From assembly GCA_006247105.1 (NCBI GenBank), contig CM016929.1, forward strand, positions 868,001 to 932,000: a DNA stretch of 64,000 nt. Reading direction: 5' to 3'. Below, in pieces: positions 1-9,160 of the stretch. The DNA comes from Giardia muris. Its lineage: Eukaryota > Fornicata > Diplomonadida > Hexamitidae. The position numbers were made by a program, and so were the translations under genes. The notes under the pieces are model-generated. The model saw only the letters and a list, made by a program, of their open reading frames with translations. It did not search any database and was not told the DNA's origin. The stretch's first letter is position 1, and each line of letters starts with the position of its first letter.

Positions 1-276
1 GGTAGCCCGGGCTGAGCGCCCGCAGCTGAGGGGTCTCAGATACGGAGTACGAGACTGGGGAGATGTCTGCCATGTTTTTCGTCTCAGCCTCATACCGGTG
101 CGGGCGAGCCAGGAATCTGTGTGGAGCTGCGCACGCCCTCTCCAGGATTCGGGGTGGTAGAAAGGCCGTCGGGCTTTCTGGCACCGCTTCTGACTTCTGG
201 ACCTGGATCCCAGCTCACATGGAGCTGGGACGAGACTGCAGAGTATCACCTTCACTATAGATTGTATGGATCGGAG
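1..276. other. Left edge, no gene recognised
   Basis: No reading frame here has recognisable protein character; the short open frames lack cysteine motifs or other family signs. The stretch is mostly the 3' flank of the minus-strand high-cysteine membrane protein that ends at 277. On that strand, AGTGAA (plus-strand 251-256) lies about 20 bp past the stop codon and fits the Giardia AGTRAA poly(A) signal. Nothing else is seen. Confidence 0.4.
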
Positions 277-3200
277 CTAGACGAGAGAGGCGGTCGATGC
301 ACAGAACGACGATACTCCGTCGAAGCTCCTGTGGTCGTCGAGGACTATCGAACTCACGAGGACCTCGTGGAAGGGGCTGCTCTCCTCCGCCCGCATGCTG
401 TAGCGCCAGAGATAAATTCCGATGATCAGGGCCGAGGTCGTCGCGACCCAGAGAGCGAGCCCAACCTCCGTCCGGGCACTAGTATTCTTCGTGTGGTAGA
501 GGACACACATAGGCGTGTTACCGCTCAACGTGCACTCTGCGCAGTCCTGGATGGTATCGCCGCAAGGAGTACAAACAGAGCCGTCCTTGTAGTAACCTGC
601 ATCGCAGACATCGCAGGAGCCACTATTATTTTTGTACTTCGCACAGCCTGTCCTATTATTGTTAAAAGTGCCATCAGAGTCAAGGCGGAGACCAGGATAG
701 CCATAGAACGCGCCAGCAGACGTACCATCCTTACAGTTCCCAGTCTCGTTGACTCCTGCACAGAGGAACAGAGCAGGTGCGTGGTTCTTCGGGTAGCAGC
801 CCCCCTCGATCAGCACGAAACCATTGTTGCACCCGGTGCATGCCCCTGCACCCCCAAGTATGCAGACCCCATCGGAAGTAGTATCGCTAGCGAGCGAAGT
901 GGCTGCGATTCTTCGAGTGAGGCTCGTGGTTGCTCCGACGCAGAGCCCGCCGAACGAGTAGTATCCGCTGTGGCAGCTTTTGCAGTAGAGCGTCCCCGCG
1001 ATCAGAGTGTAGTTCCGGCAGTGGGGGTCGTAGCCCATGGAGACGCACGCCGTCCCGTTGAGGGCGTAACCCTGGTCGCACTCCAGGCAGGAAGGCTGCC
1101 CATCGATCACCTGGCATTGCCTGCAGTTAGCCGGGCATCGGACGTCACAGGTCGTCTCGTAGATCGCGCGTCCGGCTGGGCAGCGCGTGCACACCTCCCG
1201 CCCGGCGTGCCAGGTGCAGCGGGTGCAGCCCGAAATCTGACAGCGCGTGCACTGGATCTGGATACCAGAATTCGGAGGCTGCACATAGCGAGTGTAGAAT
1301 CCTGTCGGGCAGTACTGCGCAATCGATAGGCCCGGAGTGTTGTAAATACCACCAGGCGAGCTCCCCCCAGGCTCCGTGCAGTTAAGTTCGGTGCCTATCA
1401 CGTAACCGTAGTCGCAAAGGCAGACTCCATTGATCGGAGCCGAGTTCTTACCGCAGGAGGGGACGCACTGAGCTCCGTCGGGGCTAATGGCCATCAGACT
1501 ATGGGCGCATCCGGTGCAAACCGAGAAGTCCCCTGGGGCTTCTGTCGTATTGGAGCTACGCCCCTGCACACAGAGGTCACAGCCATAGTGGGATCCGATG
1601 TGCGTCGAGCAATCGATGCACCTGCCATCCATGAGCATGTATCCGTCGTCACAGGCGGTGCACGTGACCCCAACGTCTACCGGTTCGCAGGAAGCACAGT
1701 TGGGGTCCGCCCCCGGGTTCGTCAGCAGCTTCTCCCGGCAGCTGCGGCAATCTCCGCAGGGCGAGAGCACGTGGCCTGACAGGCAGCGGAGACACCGCCC
1801 GGCCTCATCAACGAGGATGCAGCTCGTCGTCCCGGAGTTGAGAAGCGCGATCCCGCGCCGGCAGGTGCCCTTCGAGCAATACATAGTTTTCTCGCAGTCC
1901 TCGTTGGACGTGCAGGGCGCCGGATCGCACGTCTCCGTCGCGTGGTTGTGGACGTAGCCCGGCTTGCAGACGTCGCAGTGCACAGTCACCCCGTTCGGGC
2001 TGCTGCACTGGAGGCAGTTGACGTCTCCTCCGCGCTCCGTGCACAGCAAACACGTGCCCTGCTGTGTGAGAGCGAAGCCGGGCCTGCACTTGAGGCAGCG
2101 CGGATCGCCACTGACCGCCCCTCCCACGCACTCCATGCAGCCGAACGTCTCGTTACAAAACTTAATCTGTGTGCCACTGAGATACACGAAGTTCGCAGAT
2201 GCCGCGAGCACGGTGCAACTTCCGGATTTATTGACCTCTGAGCAGATAAAACTTCCCGGGACCGTCTTGTTTTCGAAACAACTGTTCTGGAATGTAAAAT
2301 TATTATCGCCGCTGCAGGGAAGAGTTGGAGGAGTTGAAGAAGACGACGTGCAGGATCCGTTTAAAAGAATGAGGTCAGGCGGAGTACTGGTCAGCTTACC
2401 ACATCCGCTGCAAAGCGTCGCGGCCCAGCCGGGGATCGTGTACTGATTGGCTTTGGGGCAAATGTACACGCCGACGGACGACGCGTTGTAGCAGCCGCCA
2501 TCGAAGAGAAGAAAGCCGGACGAGCACGTGGTGGGCGCACCCTGGGTGAAAGCAGTACTTCTACCGCGCGATCTGGTAGACCCAGGGGGATACGCCCCGG
2601 CCAGTTTCGCCTGCTCGCTGGTGTTCGAGACGCAGATCCCATCGACGGAGACGAGACCGGCACTGCACGTGGTGCAGAAGGTCAGAGGCGGTGTTCCAGA
2701 GAGTTGCTTACTTTCCTTGCAGATCTCATCAATCTTAGAATAGCCGGAGTCGTAGCATCCGTTGTTGTACGTGACGAAGGAGCCGACGCACCTGCTGCAG
2801 CCCGTGGCAGAGGGGTCGTTGGCGGCCTCGGGGCAGGCGCTCAGCACGATGTCCAGAGTGGTGGGGACGCAGTTTGCATTAATCGGAACAGAACCACTCG
2901 CGCACGAGGCGCACCATATGGAGTCGGAATCCTTCTTCGCGCAAGACGTGCAGGCTGGAATCTTCTGATTGCAGGCCTCGATAGTGGCAGGATTAGAATT
3001 TTTATCAGAAGAGATGTAGAAGCCAGGGGCGGCGACGGAGCAGCCGGTCTCATTGCCTGCTGTGGCGCAAAGGAGGCTTCCTGGTGCCTTGTCCGCAGTG
3101 TAGCAGCCGCCCTCGAAGAGGAAGTAGGGCGCAGCGCAGGATGCGCACTTGCCAGAAGAAGCAGGTTCGCATCCGGTTGCCTTTTCGGGAGTCACACAGA

Positions 3201-4500
3201 CGCCGTTGATTGGTGCCTCAGTTTCATTGCTACAGACCTTGCAGACGACAGTATCCGTGTTCAGGGCGAAAGACTCATTGCAGCCCTGATAGGCTGTCTC
3301 TTCGCAGACCTCGCCGTCCACCCCGAGGAAGAGACTGAAACCGCTCTTGCACTTGGTGCAGACGATGCGGGACGTCTTGTAGCACTCGTCGCAATTAGAA
3401 ATGCCTCCAGCTAAGACGTCACCGCAGGGAAGCGTCACTGCGCTGCCTCCATTGCGCATCGTGTAGAAGGCTGATTTGGGGAGGACGCAGATCCCATCGC
3501 TGACAGAGAACGCGTCGGTAGTGCAAATCATGGGACCAGGGTCTGTTCTGGCACTGGATCTCCTCGTGAGTGATACGGAATAGCAGCCTCCGCGGTAGAG
3601 GAAGTAGGCGGACTGTTGTTGTGGTGAAGTAGAAATACAGCTCGTGAAAGAGCCATCTTTTAGTGTGGAAGTGCCTTGAGGTAGACCCGGATTCGAACAA
3701 GTCCCATTAATGGGCCCATAACCTGGACCGTAACAGCGGTAACAAACCTTGTCTTCGCCTACGAGCCCGCATTCCATGCATGCACCATCAGCTGGAAGGT
3801 CAGTCTGTGATCCCCCTTTGGAATCAACCCCATTGCAAGGCATGAGAGTCCTGTTCGTCTCGATGTAGGCACCGGGCTTGGGGAGGGTGCAGTTGTTCCC
3901 AGTCACCTGGTAGCACAGTTTGCTCCCGAGCTCGCTCGAGACGTGATAGCAGCCGCCCTCAAAGAGGAAGTAGCCGAAGCCGCTACAGGAACTGCAGACG
4001 GTATTTGAGGAAGAACTAGTCACAGCCTGACAGACCTGAGCGGCGGTGCTGCTTTTAGCGACGCACTTTCCGTCGATGGGGGCGGAATCTTTGCCACACT
4101 CGACGCAGTACTTGAAACCGTTTTCTGCCGTGCCGAAGAAACTGACGTTTGCCTTTGAACAAACAGTGGTACCGCCACTAACATCGACAATCTTAGAGGC
4201 TGTGGAAGCGAGGCGAGTGGAAGAGACAATGGGCTTGGAAGCCGTCGAGTCTGGACGGTAGCAGCCGGCCTCGAAGAGGCGATAGCCGTGGGCGCACCGC
4301 AGACAGACGCCGTGTGTGGGGTCCGGGACCAGGCAAGCGTGATGGGACTGGACCACGGGGAGGCAGGCACCATCCACCGGGACCTGGTCCGGAGGGCACC
4401 GCGCGCAGTTCCCAAGGCTGCCGAGGTCCACGCAGGCCCGGGGAGGGGCCAGGGAGGCCAGGAGTAGGGGGAGGAGGTGGACCAGGGTGAGCCGGGCCAT
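277..4500 (-). CDS. High-cysteine membrane protein (HCMP, non-VSP)
   Basis: A 1,407-residue type I membrane protein. It opens with a signal peptide (MARLTLVHLLPLLLASLAPP, then RACVD) and continues as an almost unbroken series of CxxC pairs. VSP-like motifs recur: FLFEGGCY-type blocks (FLFEGGCY, LLFDGGCY, VLIEGGCY) and PIDGKCV/PINGVCV-type blocks. One membrane span lies at about 1345-1365 (EVGLALWVATTSALIIGIYLW). The 42-residue cytoplasmic tail that follows ends in ASTASLV, not CRGK. That tail separates it from true VSPs and places it among Giardia high-cysteine membrane proteins, whose surface or secretory role is family knowledge. The ATG at 4500 is chosen because the codon before it is GTG. 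It begins 7 bp after the TFIIA-like stop codon, so its promoter must lie inside that gene. Confidence 0.9.
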   Translation of the reverse strand: MARLTLVHLLPLLLASLAPPRACVDLGSLGNCARCPPDQVPVDGACLPVVQSHHACLVPDPTHGVCLRCAHGYRLFEAGCYRPDSTASKPIVSSTRLASTASKIVDVSGGTTVCSKANVSFFGTAENGFKYCVECGKDSAPIDGKCVAKSSTAAQVCQAVTSSSSNTVCSSCSGFGYFLFEGGCYHVSSELGSKLCYQVTGNNCTLPKPGAYIETNRTLMPCNGVDSKGGSQTDLPADGACMECGLVGEDKVCYRCYGPGYGPINGTCSNPGLPQGTSTLKDGSFTSCISTSPQQQSAYFLYRGGCYSVSLTRRSSARTDPGPMICTTDAFSVSDGICVLPKSAFYTMRNGGSAVTLPCGDVLAGGISNCDECYKTSRIVCTKCKSGFSLFLGVDGEVCEETAYQGCNESFALNTDTVVCKVCSNETEAPINGVCVTPEKATGCEPASSGKCASCAAPYFLFEGGCYTADKAPGSLLCATAGNETGCSVAAPGFYISSDKNSNPATIEACNQKIPACTSCAKKDSDSIWCASCASGSVPINANCVPTTLDIVLSACPEAANDPSATGCSRCVGSFVTYNNGCYDSGYSKIDEICKESKQLSGTPPLTFCTTCSAGLVSVDGICVSNTSEQAKLAGAYPPGSTRSRGRSTAFTQGAPTTCSSGFLLFDGGCYNASSVGVYICPKANQYTIPGWAATLCSGCGKLTSTPPDLILLNGSCTSSSSTPPTLPCSGDNNFTFQNSCFENKTVPGSFICSEVNKSGSCTVLAASANFVYLSGTQIKFCNETFGCMECVGGAVSGDPRCLKCRPGFALTQQGTCLLCTERGGDVNCLQCSSPNGVTVHCDVCKPGYVHNHATETCDPAPCTSNEDCEKTMYCSKGTCRRGIALLNSGTTSCILVDEAGRCLRCLSGHVLSPCGDCRSCREKLLTNPGADPNCASCEPVDVGVTCTACDDGYMLMDGRCIDCSTHIGSHYGCDLCVQGRSSNTTEAPGDFSVCTGCAHSLMAISPDGAQCVPSCGKNSAPINGVCLCDYGYVIGTELNCTEPGGSSPGGIYNTPGLSIAQYCPTGFYTRYVQPPNSGIQIQCTRCQISGCTRCTWHAGREVCTRCPAGRAIYETTCDVRCPANCRQCQVIDGQPSCLECDQGYALNGTACVSMGYDPHCRNYTLIAGTLYCKSCHSGYYSFGGLCVGATTSLTRRIAATSLASDTTSDGVCILGGAGACTGCNNGFVLIEGGCYPKNHAPALFLCAGVNETGNCKDGTSAGAFYGYPGLRLDSDGTFNNNRTGCAKYKNNSGSCDVCDAGYYKDGSVCTPCGDTIQDCAECTLSGNTPMCVLYHTKNTSARTEVGLALWVATTSALIIGIYLWRYSMRAEESSPFHEVLVSSIVLDDHRSFDGVSSFCASTASLV

Positions 4501-4507
4501 CACGATT

Positions 4508-5176
4508 TCACTTCTTTCGGTCTGGAGAGGGCGGGGCGTCCTCCTCCGGGTGCACGGAGATGTGGGAGAGGAAGCAGTGGGTGAAGTAGGTGGTCCGGCC
4601 GTCGACGGAGCAGAAGCCGCAGCGGAGGAGGTAGGGGGCGTCGGCCTTCCTCTCGGGGTCCTTGAGGGCTCTGAGAGACTCGAAGCGCTCCGTCGTCCGG
4701 ACGTGGAGGCGGCCGGCGAGCATGTTCCTCGAGGCGCCCAGGGCCCTCTCGACGAGGAAGACGTCCTCCCCGTCCCCGTCTCCTACGCCCTCTCCGGAAC
4801 CGCCATCCAAGGCCCTCCCGCGGCTCTTTCTGGCCGGCTCCCTCTTCGGTTCCGGGCTGGCCGTCTGGGGGCGGATGGAGAGCCGCGGGATCGCCGAGTC
4901 CAGGGCTGGGTTTGCTGGGTCGAAGGCCTGGCAAGAGGACTGGGCGGCGTCCAGCGCCTTGGTGATGTCGTTGATCCTCTCCGCCAGGGCGTCGGCGTGC
5001 GTTCGAACCTGGCCACGCAGGGCCAGCTGGTGCATCCAAACCGTCCGGAGGCCCTCCAGGTACGGCTCGAGGAGCGCCTGGCAATCCGCCCCGAGCTCCC
5101 CACGGACCGCGTCGATGACGGCGTGGATCACCGCCTCGTTGACCTGCTGGGTGAAGAGGCCTCGGTCGCTCTGCAT
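4508..5176 (-). CDS. Probable TFIIA large subunit (alpha/beta, Toa1-like)
   Basis: A 222-residue protein with TFIIA-alpha/beta layout. Residues about 8-52 read like the N-terminal helical-bundle segment: VNEAVIHAVIDAVR, then a leucine-rich helix ending TVWMHQL, comparable to the family pattern VIxxVIxxVR...LxxLWxxKL. A variable linker carries an acidic run near 126-138 (GEGVGDGDGED). The C-terminal block at about 182-207 (LLRCGFCSVDGRTTYFTH) resembles the last beta-barrel strands of TFIIA (FxLKDGxMNxxGRDYxF). TFIIA joins TBP on promoter DNA in the nucleus. The ATG at 5176 is the only one consistent with homology; the open frame further upstream is antisense to the RRM gene. The TGA sits in AAGTGAAA, so stop and poly(A)-like signal coincide. 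The linker and a sequence between the acidic run and the C-terminal block are unusual, so the call is tentative. Confidence 0.5.
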   Translation of the reverse strand: MQSDRGLFTQQVNEAVIHAVIDAVRGELGADCQALLEPYLEGLRTVWMHQLALRGQVRTHADALAERINDITKALDAAQSSCQAFDPANPALDSAIPRLSIRPQTASPEPKREPARKSRGRALDGGSGEGVGDGDGEDVFLVERALGASRNMLAGRLHVRTTERFESLRALKDPERKADAPYLLRCGFCSVDGRTTYFTHCFLSHISVHPEEDAPPSPDRKK

Positions 5177-5212
5177 CGGGGTGGGGAGGGCGGGGAGAGG
5201 CAATTTCTGACG
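5177..5212. promoter_or_regulatory. 36-bp divergent spacer, TFIIA-like / SF3B4-like
   Basis: The two start codons lie back to back with only 36 bp between them, so both transcription starts must come from this spacer or from the coding ends. It holds a short AT-richer piece (GGCAATTTCTGACG) directly before the plus-strand ATG. No canonical promoter box is seen. Confidence 0.4.
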
Positions 5213-5725
5213 ATGGCGTCGGTCTTCGTCGGGAACCTGTCGGAGCGGGTGACGGGGGCGCTTCTGGACGAGCTTTTCAGCCACGTCGGGCGCGTGACGC
5301 GGGTGCACGTCCCCGTCGACCCGCTTTCGGGCGTCCCCCTCGGCTACGGCTTCGTGGACCTGCAGACCGACGAGATGGCCGAATACGCGATCAAGGTCCT
5401 CACAGGCGTCTCCCTGTACTCCCAGAAGCTGGTCCTTCGACGTGCGAACGCCCCAGAGGGGCTGAGCCCCTCCTTCTCCTCCTCGCCAGTCCTGCGTCTC
5501 AGGCCTGCGACCCAGACCTCGGAAGGCGCCCTGCGGGCCTGGAAGGATGGGGTTGTGCGCGCGTTGGGCCTCCTTGGAGAGGTCACCGGGAAGGTCGAGC
5601 TGGAAGAGGCCGGCTCCCCCGTCATCCTCGTCACGCACCGCACGACGGCGGGGCACCAGGAGGCCGCCAGGAGGCTCTCGCGCCAGTTCTTCGCGGGGGT
5701 CGAGACGCTGTGCGACGCCGTGTGA
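5213..5725 (+). CDS. RRM protein, SF3B4/SAP49-like
   Basis: A 170-residue protein that starts directly with an RNA recognition motif. RNP2 is VFVGNL (4-9) and RNP1 is GYGFVD (about 43-48). The first RRM follows SF3B4 closely ([17 protein letters not shown]). SF3B4 is the U2 snRNP SF3b subunit that binds pre-mRNA near the branch site. The second half (about 85-170) is shorter and may be a degenerate second RRM; no proline-rich tail is present. The ATG at 5213 is chosen because the RRM begins three residues later and the longer frame upstream runs antisense through TFIIA. A spliceosomal role fits Giardia, which keeps a handful of introns, but another RRM protein cannot be excluded. Confidence 0.7.
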   Translation: MASVFVGNLSERVTGALLDELFSHVGRVTRVHVPVDPLSGVPLGYGFVDLQTDEMAEYAIKVLTGVSLYSQKLVLRRANAPEGLSPSFSSSPVLRLRPATQTSEGALRAWKDGVVRALGLLGEVTGKVELEEAGSPVILVTHRTTAGHQEAARRLSRQFFAGVETLCDAV

Positions 5726-5777
5726 AGCGAATCAAATTGGAATCCGGGGGCGGAATAGATGTGCGCCGGAGAGAAGG

Positions 5778-6236
5778 ATGACGGAACAGCAGACGGAGCG
5801 AGCGTTCCAGAGGCAGGCGACGGTCTTCCAGGGCCGCTTCCTCGCGGCCGCGGGGAAGACGCGCCACTTCAAGAACGTCGGGCTCGGCTTCGAGACGCCG
5901 CGGGAGGCGGTCGAGGGGACGTACGTCGACAGGAAGTGCCCGTTCACGGGGGGCATCTCGATTCGCGGGCGGATCCTCCGCGGGACCGTCAAGTCGACGA
6001 AGATGCAGCGCTCGGTCGTCATCCGCCGCGACTACCTCCACTACGTCGCGAAGTACAGGCGCTATGAGAGGCGCCACAAGAACCTGACGGCCCACGTCTC
6101 GCCCTGCTTCCGCGTCAAGGAGGGCGACACCGTCACGGTCGGGGAGTGCCGCCCCCTCTCGAAGACGATCAGGTTCAACGTCCTCAGGGTCGAGCCCGCG
6201 GGCGAGGGGGAGAAGAAGCGCTTCTCCGCGTTCTGA
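5778..6236 (+). CDS. 40S ribosomal protein S11 (uS17)
   Basis: A 152-residue protein recognisable throughout as eukaryotic S11/uS17. The N-terminal extension ([14 protein letters not shown]) is followed by [60 protein letters not shown] and [14 protein letters not shown], the OB-fold core that binds 18S rRNA. The first in-frame ATG that keeps the family N-terminus is at 5778. Codon use is strongly GC-ending, as expected for a highly expressed gene. The TGA stop overlaps an AGTAAA poly(A) signal, and the next gene starts 21 bp further on. Confidence 0.97.
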   Translation: MTEQQTERAFQRQATVFQGRFLAAAGKTRHFKNVGLGFETPREAVEGTYVDRKCPFTGGISIRGRILRGTVKSTKMQRSVVIRRDYLHYVAKYRRYERRHKNLTAHVSPCFRVKEGDTVTVGECRPLSKTIRFNVLRVEPAGEGEKKRFSAF

Positions 6237-6241
6237 GTAAA
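6236..6241 (+). terminator. Poly(A) signal AGTAAA overlapping the uS17 stop
   Basis: The sequence TTCTGAGTAAAGG shares the A of the TGA stop with AGTAAA, the Giardia AGTRAA-type polyadenylation signal. Its distance from the stop (zero) is typical of this compact genome. Confidence 0.65.
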
Positions 6242-6257
6242 GGCGAGGCGGCAAAAA

Positions 6258-8114
6258 ATGCCGGTGGTGTACCGCGTGAAGGGCCCCGACGGGCCCGAGG
6301 AGCGCTTCATCACGCGGAACCGGGCGTGCCGGAAGCTGCAGCTGACCCTGAGCGATTTCAAGCGCGTCTGCATCCTGAAGGGCGTCTACCCCCAGGTCCC
6401 TTCGAGGCCGTACGCGGGGACGCGGACCGCCTACTACTTGCGGCAGGACATCACCTGCCTCGAGCGGGACCCGCTGCTGGCGCAGATACGCGCGCGGAGG
6501 ACGCAGGAGCGGAAGGCGCGGCGGAGGGAGGCGCGGGCGGAGCTCCTCGAGGCCCGGCTCATCCGGGCCCGGATGCCCGTCGTCACGCTCGACCACGTCA
6601 TCCTCGAGCGCTACCCGACGTTCGAGGCGGCCCTGAGCGACCTCGACGACGCGCTCAGCCTCGTCTGCTTCTACGCGGCGCTCTCAACGGGGGCGGCGGG
6701 CTCCGCCGAAGCCTCGGCCGTCTCCGCCGCGATGATCCGGAACTGCCAGCGGCTCGCGCGCGAGTGGGACGCGTTCGTCGCGGGGACCGGCGCCCTCGTC
6801 CGGGCGTTCGTCTCCACGCGCGGCTACTACTATCAGGCGGTCGTCCGGGGCGTCCGCATCACCTGGCTCGCCCCCCACGCGCTCCACGTCGAGCTCCCCG
6901 CCACCGTCGACGCAGGCGTCCTCCGCAGCTTCGCCGAGTTCCACCAGGCGCTCCTCGGCTTCGTCCTCTTCCGCCTCTACCGGACGCTCCTCGGCGGCTT
7001 CGACTACCCGCCCCACTTCGGCGCAGGCCCTGACGGCGAGGGCGCCGGCGACCACGTCCTCCCCGTCGTCCGCCACCTCCGCGCACACATCGCCGAGGCC
7101 CGCATCGACGTCGCCGAGGTCCTCGGCCGCATCCCGGACGAGCGGGCCGGTGACCCGCTCCGCACAAAGCCCTTCGCGGGGCAGCGCCACCTCGTCTCCC
7201 GCGAGGTCCCGCGCTCGCCCCTCGAGCTCGTTTTACTCAGCGGCGGGGCCGACGTCGTCCCCTTCGCGGAGAACGCGGCGTACAGCACGACAGCGGGCGC
7301 AGAGAGCGCGGGCGCCGCGGGGCCCGTCACGCACTGCATCGTCGACAGGCCGCCCCAGCACGTCCTCCGCATCCTCGGTGCCGTTCCGGGCCGCGTCTAT
7401 GTCCAGCCGCAGTGGTGCTTCGACTCGCTGAACTGGGCGACGCCCCTGCCGCCCGCCGAGTACGCGCCCGGCCAGCTGCTGCCCCCGCACGTCTCTCCGT
7501 TCGCCGCAGACACGGACATCGACGGCGGCTACGTCCCCGACCGCGTCACGGAGCTCGACGCCCTCGCGGGGAGAAACAGAGGCGAAGGCGGCGAAGGAGA
7601 AGAGAAAGAAGGAGGAGAGCGCGAGGAGAAGGAAGAACGTAGAGAGCGCGAGGCCGTCGCGGGCGCCGCCCTGAGCGCCGCGGGCGCCGCGTTGCGCGGA
7701 GAGTCCGCGGAGGGTGTCGCAGAAGCCCTGGCGAGCGCACTGCGGGCGGCGCGGACGGAGAGCATCCGGGCGGAGCTCGGGAAGGCGGCCCCGGAGAGCC
7801 CGTCCGAGTCCGAGTCATCGGACATCCACGAGCGTTTCCTCTACGCCGAGACGCCTGCGGAGAGAGCCGCCCGCCGCCTCTCAGACGCAGACCGCCTCCG
7901 CGCCTCCCTGCTGAGCCGGAAGAAGGCGCGCATCTACGAGCGCCTCGTCGAGGAGAACGCCGCGCTCGCCGCCCGCCGGACTGCCCTCGAAGCCCGCCGC
8001 GACGCCCTCCGCCAGCGCCTCGACGAGGAGCGCGCGAAGATCGCCTGCAACGTCGTCTTCGTGGCGACAGACACACCGGGCGCAGGTGTAGCAGACGCGG
8101 ACGCGGCTCACTGA
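6258..8114 (+). CDS. PES1: Pescadillo homologue (PES1/Nop7)
   Basis: A 618-residue nucleolar protein for 60S subunit biogenesis, a member of the PeBoW complex with BOP1 and WDR12 in other eukaryotes. The Pescadillo N-terminal domain is clear: FITRNRACRKLQLTLSDFKR, CILKGVYP, TAYYLRQDI, and LDHVILERYPTFEAALSDLD. A BRCT domain spans about 323-395, with LLSGGADVV, THCIVDRP and the conserved tryptophan in VQPQWCFDSLNW. An acidic lysine/glutamate stretch and a coiled C-terminus (about 500-600) follow. Length is close to the human protein. The start is preceded by GGCAAAAAATG, the A-run usual here. The 3' end overlaps the convergent membrane-protein gene by 7 bp. Confidence 0.95.
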   Translation: MPVVYRVKGPDGPEERFITRNRACRKLQLTLSDFKRVCILKGVYPQVPSRPYAGTRTAYYLRQDITCLERDPLLAQIRARRTQERKARRREARAELLEARLIRARMPVVTLDHVILERYPTFEAALSDLDDALSLVCFYAALSTGAAGSAEASAVSAAMIRNCQRLAREWDAFVAGTGALVRAFVSTRGYYYQAVVRGVRITWLAPHALHVELPATVDAGVLRSFAEFHQALLGFVLFRLYRTLLGGFDYPPHFGAGPDGEGAGDHVLPVVRHLRAHIAEARIDVAEVLGRIPDERAGDPLRTKPFAGQRHLVSREVPRSPLELVLLSGGADVVPFAENAAYSTTAGAESAGAAGPVTHCIVDRPPQHVLRILGAVPGRVYVQPQWCFDSLNWATPLPPAEYAPGQLLPPHVSPFAADTDIDGGYVPDRVTELDALAGRNRGEGGEGEEKEGGEREEKEERREREAVAGAALSAAGAALRGESAEGVAEALASALRAARTESIRAELGKAAPESPSESESSDIHERFLYAETPAERAARRLSDADRLRASLLSRKKARIYERLVEENAALAARRTALEARRDALRQRLDEERAKIACNVVFVATDTPGAGVADADAAH

Positions 8115-9067
8115 GCGACAAGGGGCGTCTGCGGGACCTCGGCGGCCTTTCGACGCAGGATTCCAAGCGGGCAACGGCCGCCACAGCAGCCGGGACGGCA
8201 CCCGCAGACGAAGAGTGCGAGGAGGCAGACGAGGGTGGCGAGGATGGCGGCTCCGACGCAGAAGACGACCGTGAAGAGGAGCCTCGGGCCCGGGCCCGCA
8301 TCCGCGTCGACGCTCTTGGCGACCCAGAGGAACGCCCCCGGTAGCTCGGCACGCATCCGATACGGCGTTGTCAGCGTCCCGACCGAGCTAAGCGACGCGG
8401 GCTTCGGGATGGCGCCGGAGACGATGGTGTCGTCGTACATCACCGCCGCACAGTTCTTCCCGGCGCCCGCCCCGACGAACTCGAAGTCCGCATGGGGCTC
8501 CTCGGAGACGTAAACCCCGAACGCCCAGCCGCTGCTCCCCGTCCCCGCGACGCTTCCCGTGCCCTGGAGCGCCACGGAGACGTTACAGAGGCGGCTGTCG
8601 TAGCCGGCCGCCGCAACGATCCCGACGCCGAGGAGCGTCGTGGAGGCTGTGGAGGCCGCAGTTTCCGCGTTCTCCGCCGCCGTGACCGTCCCCCCAGGGA
8701 GCCGCAAAACGACGTTGAGGTTCCGTAGGTGGCCATGGAAGTACTTGAAAAGGCCGGCGTAGTCGGCGTCGGGGGCGATCTGGACGACGATCGTGTGACG
8801 CGAGCCGGCGTCCTTGACGTCGCCCTCGAGGGCGCCACGGAACTCGAAGGGGGTGAACGATTGAAGGAGGAGGTCGTTTGTGACGAGGGCCTCGATGCGG
8901 CGGCCAGTGGGATCACCACGGGAGCCTTGGCGCGCCAGGGCGAGGAAGTCGTCCTCGGAGGCGACGGTGACGACCTTGCGGGGGGTGACGGGCTGTAAAA
9001 GGGCGAGGAGGGCGAGAAGGGGGAGGAGAGAGAAGAGGGAGGAGAAGACGAGGAGAACAGAGAACAT
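8108..9067 (-). CDS. Single-pass membrane protein, unknown function
   Basis: A 319-residue protein with a signal peptide (MFSVLLVFSSLFSLLPLLAL), an extracytoplasmic domain of about 235 residues without recognised motif, and one membrane span at about 263-287 (LLFTVVFCVGAAILATLV). Directly after the span comes a cysteine cluster, CGCRPGCCGGRC, and a short basic tail ending TPLVAQ. Cysteines just inside a membrane span are often palmitoylated (inference). A start at 9067 gives a proper signal peptide; the ATG at 9142 would place 25 mostly charged residues before it. Neither VSP CxxC repeats nor a CRGK tail is present. The ectodomain is rich in Val, Ala, Gly and Thr and looks beta-stranded. Confidence 0.75.
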   Translation of the reverse strand: MFSVLLVFSSLFSLLPLLALLALLQPVTPRKVVTVASEDDFLALARQGSRGDPTGRRIEALVTNDLLLQSFTPFEFRGALEGDVKDAGSRHTIVVQIAPDADYAGLFKYFHGHLRNLNVVLRLPGGTVTAAENAETAASTASTTLLGVGIVAAAGYDSRLCNVSVALQGTGSVAGTGSSGWAFGVYVSEEPHADFEFVGAGAGKNCAAVMYDDTIVSGAIPKPASLSSVGTLTTPYRMRAELPGAFLWVAKSVDADAGPGPRLLFTVVFCVGAAILATLVCLLALFVCGCRPGCCGGRCPLGILRRKAAEVPQTPLVAQ

Positions 9068-9160
9068 CGACGTCGGTCGAGGCGAGCAAAATCCGAATTT
9101 TGGGGCCCGCGATTTTTTATTTTTTGTCTCCTCTTTTTTCATTTCCTGGCGCCGGGAAAA
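9068..9160. promoter_or_regulatory. Divergent promoter region with T/A-rich tracts
   Basis: The 93-bp gap between two divergent genes is far more AT-rich than its surroundings. It contains GATTTTTTATTTTTTG, a second T-run (CTCTTTTTTCATT) and GGGAAAAATG immediately at the plus-strand start. Short A/T tracts of this kind are the known core promoter and initiator elements of Giardia genes. Confidence 0.55.

Noticed and set aside
121..1329. 402-codon plus-strand open frame opposite the high-cysteine membrane protein
   Set aside because: It starts at GTG, has no domain character, and lies opposite a clear CxxC/GGCY gene.
4487..5212. Upstream part of the long plus-strand frame leading into the SF3B4-like RRM
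   Set aside because: It is antisense to the TFIIA-like gene; the RRM begins three residues after the ATG at 5213.
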